From contig CAYOIT010000195.1 in the NCBI GenBank assembly GCA_964404035.1, positions 1 to 8,108 of the forward strand: a DNA stretch of 8,108 bases, read 5' to 3'. Numbering within the stretch: the first letter of the stretch is position 1; the number at the start of each line of letters is the position of its first letter. The notes beneath the pieces were generated by a model that did not search any database, was not told where the DNA came from, and saw only the letters and a list, made by a program, of their open reading frames with translations. Origin of the DNA: CAMBRF01 sp964404035 (GTDB lineage: Bacteria > Verrucomicrobiota > Kiritimatiellia > CAIKKV01 > CAITUY01). Of this stretch, positions 7,416 to 8,108 are shown piece by piece. Position numbers and translations under genes: made by a program.

Positions 7416-7448
7416 GGTCGGCCATGTCGCATGAAAGAAGTTAGGCCG

Positions 7449-7580
7449 ATGGGCAGCATGAGCAACCGCAAGGCCGCGGCCGGGGAGCGGCAGGCGACGC
7501 CGGAGGAGGTGACGGGGGCGGCAACACTCGGTTCAGGCGGTATCAGGCGACGGATAAGGGGGTTTGGGAGGACCGGATAA
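7449..7580 (+). pseudogene. Truncated paralogue of the resolvase-like nuclease start
   Basis: The frame has 43 codons and ends at TAA 7578-7580. Its first residues, MGSMSNRKAAAGERQA, match MGSMSRRKGAVGERET of the frame at 7836. At the DNA level the first 16 bases are identical and later differences are few. Similarity stops after about 18 codons. The remainder (GAATLGSGGIRRRIRG) has none of the Asp or Lys residues of the nuclease core. AAGAAG at 7435-7440 is a possible ribosome binding site. It is best read as the stub of a duplicated gene, left after deletion. A small functional protein cannot be ruled out but nothing supports it. Confidence 0.5.
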
Positions 7581-7609
7581 GGACTTCGGTTTAATCATGG
7601 GCGTAGTGA

Positions 7610-7626
7610 TCCAAAACTATTTTGGA
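7610..7626 (+). repeat. Inverted repeat within the array, copy 1
   Basis: A perfect 7-bp inverted repeat: TCCAAAA, spacer CTA, TTTTGGA. It is followed by CCAT, as is the second inverted repeat at 7660-7681. Confidence 0.75.
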
Positions 7627-7659
7627 CCATGCCTCGTTTTTCAGGGGTGATCCAAAAGC

Positions 7660-7681
7660 GGTCCAAAACCTATTTTGGACC
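7660..7681 (+). repeat. Inverted repeat within the array, copy 2
   Basis: A perfect 9-bp inverted repeat: GGTCCAAAA (7660-7668), spacer CCTA, TTTTGGACC (7673-7681). The segment is nearly the same as 7610-7630, with one extra base in the spacer, so the two palindromes are probably duplicates 52 bp apart. Confidence 0.8.
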
Positions 7682-7740
7682 ATCAAAATTGGCGAAATCA
7701 TTGGTGATTATGATGAAAATTAGCGGACGTGATCCAAAAC

Positions 7741-7746
7741 TATAAT
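7741..7746 (+). promoter_or_regulatory. Possible -10 element TATAAT inside the array
   Basis: A perfect TATAAT sits between the third and fourth GTGATCCAAAA copies. Transcription from it would begin near 7753, just before the hairpin at 7751-7798, and run toward the frame at 7836. No good -35 hexamer lies 16-18 bp upstream, so the promoter call is tentative. Confidence 0.3.
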
Positions 7747-7750
7747 GGGG

Positions 7751-7798
7751 TGATCCAAAATACCGCCCCTCTACGAGGGGGGCGGTATTTATGGATCA
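7751..7798 (+). other. Large inverted repeat, module 2 hairpin
   Basis: AAATACCGCCCC (7758-7769) pairs perfectly with GGGGCGGTATTT (7779-7790). The palindrome extends outward through TGATCC on the left and GGATCA on the right with a one-base offset, so the array motif forms its outer arms. An alternative inner stem CCCCTC/GAGGGG closes on a TAC loop. It ends 37 bp before the ATG at 7836 and parallels the hairpin at 7371-7415. The A-rich left and T-rich right ends would suit a bidirectional terminator or attenuator. Confidence 0.7.
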
Positions 7799-7835
7799 TC
7801 AAGGGCGGCGGGCTTTTGGAACGTGAGAAATTGAC

Positions 7836-8108
7836 ATGGGCAGCATGAGCAGGCGGAAGGGCGCGGTCGGGGAACGGGAAACGGCGGCGAAGTTGAACGA
7901 GGTCCTGGGTACGCGGTTCCACCGCGGCCGGCAGTACCACGGCTGGCCAGAGTCGCCGGACCTGGCCGGCGATCTGCCGGGCCTGCACCTGGATGTGAAG
8001 CGGTGCGAGCGCTTGAGCCTGTATCCGGCCATGGCGAAGGCTCGGCGGGGATTCGTCGGGCGAACGAGGAAGGTTGCTGGTTATAGCCTTCGAGGATCTG
8101 ATCCGACT
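7836..8108 (+). CDS. Holliday-junction-resolvase-like PDDEXK nuclease, 3'-partial, possibly frameshifted
   Basis: The frame is open from ATG 7836 to the window edge (91 codons). A second ATG at 7845 gives MSRRKGAVGER, the more usual start for this family. Phage and prophage resolvase-like nucleases of the PDDEXK fold carry GER near the start, then a PD, then an E/D-x-K. Here these are Glu13, SPDL with Asp42, and LDVKR with Asp53 and Lys55, followed by ERLSLYPAMAKARR, typical of the family. Such proteins bind metal and cut branched or double-stranded DNA. After Arg71 the frame becomes unlike the family. Removing one G from the GGGG at 8047-8050 restores SSGERGRLLVIAFEDLIR, which resembles the usual C-terminal strand and helix. 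The HRRN-type segment normally before that strand seems to be missing too, so a small deletion is another explanation. Family membership is from remembered motifs. Confidence 0.6.
   Translation, partial: MGSMSRRKGAVGERETAAKLNEVLGTRFHRGRQYHGWPESPDLAGDLPGLHLDVKRCERLSLYPAMAKARRGFVGRTRKVAGYSLRGSDPT

Larger units (their letters stand above)
7606..7820 (+). repeat. TCCAAAA / TTTTGGA array (module 2)
   Basis: Eight exact heptamers occur in 215 bp. TCCAAAA starts at 7610, 7651, 7662, 7733 and 7754; TTTTGGA starts at 7620, 7673 and 7814. Four of them sit in the longer direct repeat GTGATCCAAAA at 7606, 7647, 7729 and 7750, spaced 41, 82 and 21 bp apart, close to whole helical turns. The first and third extend to GTGATCCAAAACTAT. 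An AT-rich stretch at 7684-7745 lies inside. This could be an operator or iteron array or the multi-repeat end of an IS21-type element. Confidence 0.8.

Noticed and set aside
7207..7434. Forward frame of 75 codons
   Set aside because: It uses a GTG start with no clear ribosome binding site and runs straight through the repeat motifs and hairpin, so its sequence is explained by those repeats.
7216..7446. Integron attC-like core sites: CTAAC at 7216-7220 with GTTAGGT at 7254-7260, and GTTAGGC at 7440-7446
   Set aside because: The 3' cores fit GTTRRRY, but the left site does not fit RYYYAAC, the inner L-boxes do not pair, and GTTAGGC has no GCCTAAC partner upstream. No integrase is visible.
7551..7582. 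Direct repeat CGGATAAGG at 7551-7559 and 7574-7582
   Set aside because: Two 9-bp copies 23 bp apart, with no further copies or structure, are not enough to support an element.
7606..7820. CRISPR array
   Set aside because: The repeated units are only 7-15 bp, occur in both orientations and have irregular spacing. No cas gene is visible.
7831..7836. TTGACA as a -35 element
   Set aside because: It abuts the ATG at 7836 and no -10 hexamer follows at 16-18 bp. The region downstream is coding.

Overview
The window looks like an accessory, toxin-carrying stretch of a bacterial chromosome. The organism is probably a diderm, because the gene after the toxin encodes a lipoprotein with a clear lipobox. 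The style of the large YD-repeat protein (many Thr-Asn/Ser-Asn-Ala-Val segments, high GC) resembles Rhs proteins of the Verrucomicrobiota/Kiritimatiellota/Lentisphaerota group. That placement is inferred from style alone and is weak.

Region 1 (3-4691): the 3' part of a very large rhs/YD-repeat gene, open at the left edge, with 1562 visible residues. It has a long YD-repeat shell, a recognisable Rhs core-associated motif, and a variable C-terminal tip of about 224 residues after the core. The tip carries a glycine loop, a His-Asp dyad followed by Tyr, and a downstream Ala-Asp-x-x-Phe. I read these as a phospholipase A2-like (parvovirus VP1-type) toxin signature. No toxin family has been confirmed by search.

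Region 2 (4663-6807): three forward genes with good ribosome binding sites, all predicted to go to the envelope. They are a lipoprotein whose start overlaps the rhs end by 29 bp (the leading immunity candidate), a 99-residue protein with one N-terminal membrane segment, and a 267-residue protein with a Sec-type signal. The 3' end of the lipoprotein gene lies in a diverged second copy of the rhs-tip/lipoprotein-start junction. This suggests an older toxin/immunity pair was duplicated here and mostly lost.

Region 3 (6808-8108): mostly non-coding but highly structured. Two related modules lie in tandem. Each has repeated short motifs (CCAGAAA-type in the first, TCCAAAA-type in the second), then a large hairpin whose outer arms carry the same motif, then about 35 bp later an open reading frame starting MGSMS. 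The second frame runs off the window and resembles PDDEXK Holliday-junction-resolvase-like nucleases. It appears disrupted by a one-base frame change near its end. The first frame is a 43-codon stub that keeps only the matching N-terminus. The arrays could be operators, iterons, or leftover multi-repeat ends of an IS21-type element; the sequence alone does not decide.

Functionally, the window combines a polymorphic toxin with candidate immunity genes, followed by decaying mobile-type DNA. That is a common arrangement at sites where toxin tips are exchanged.
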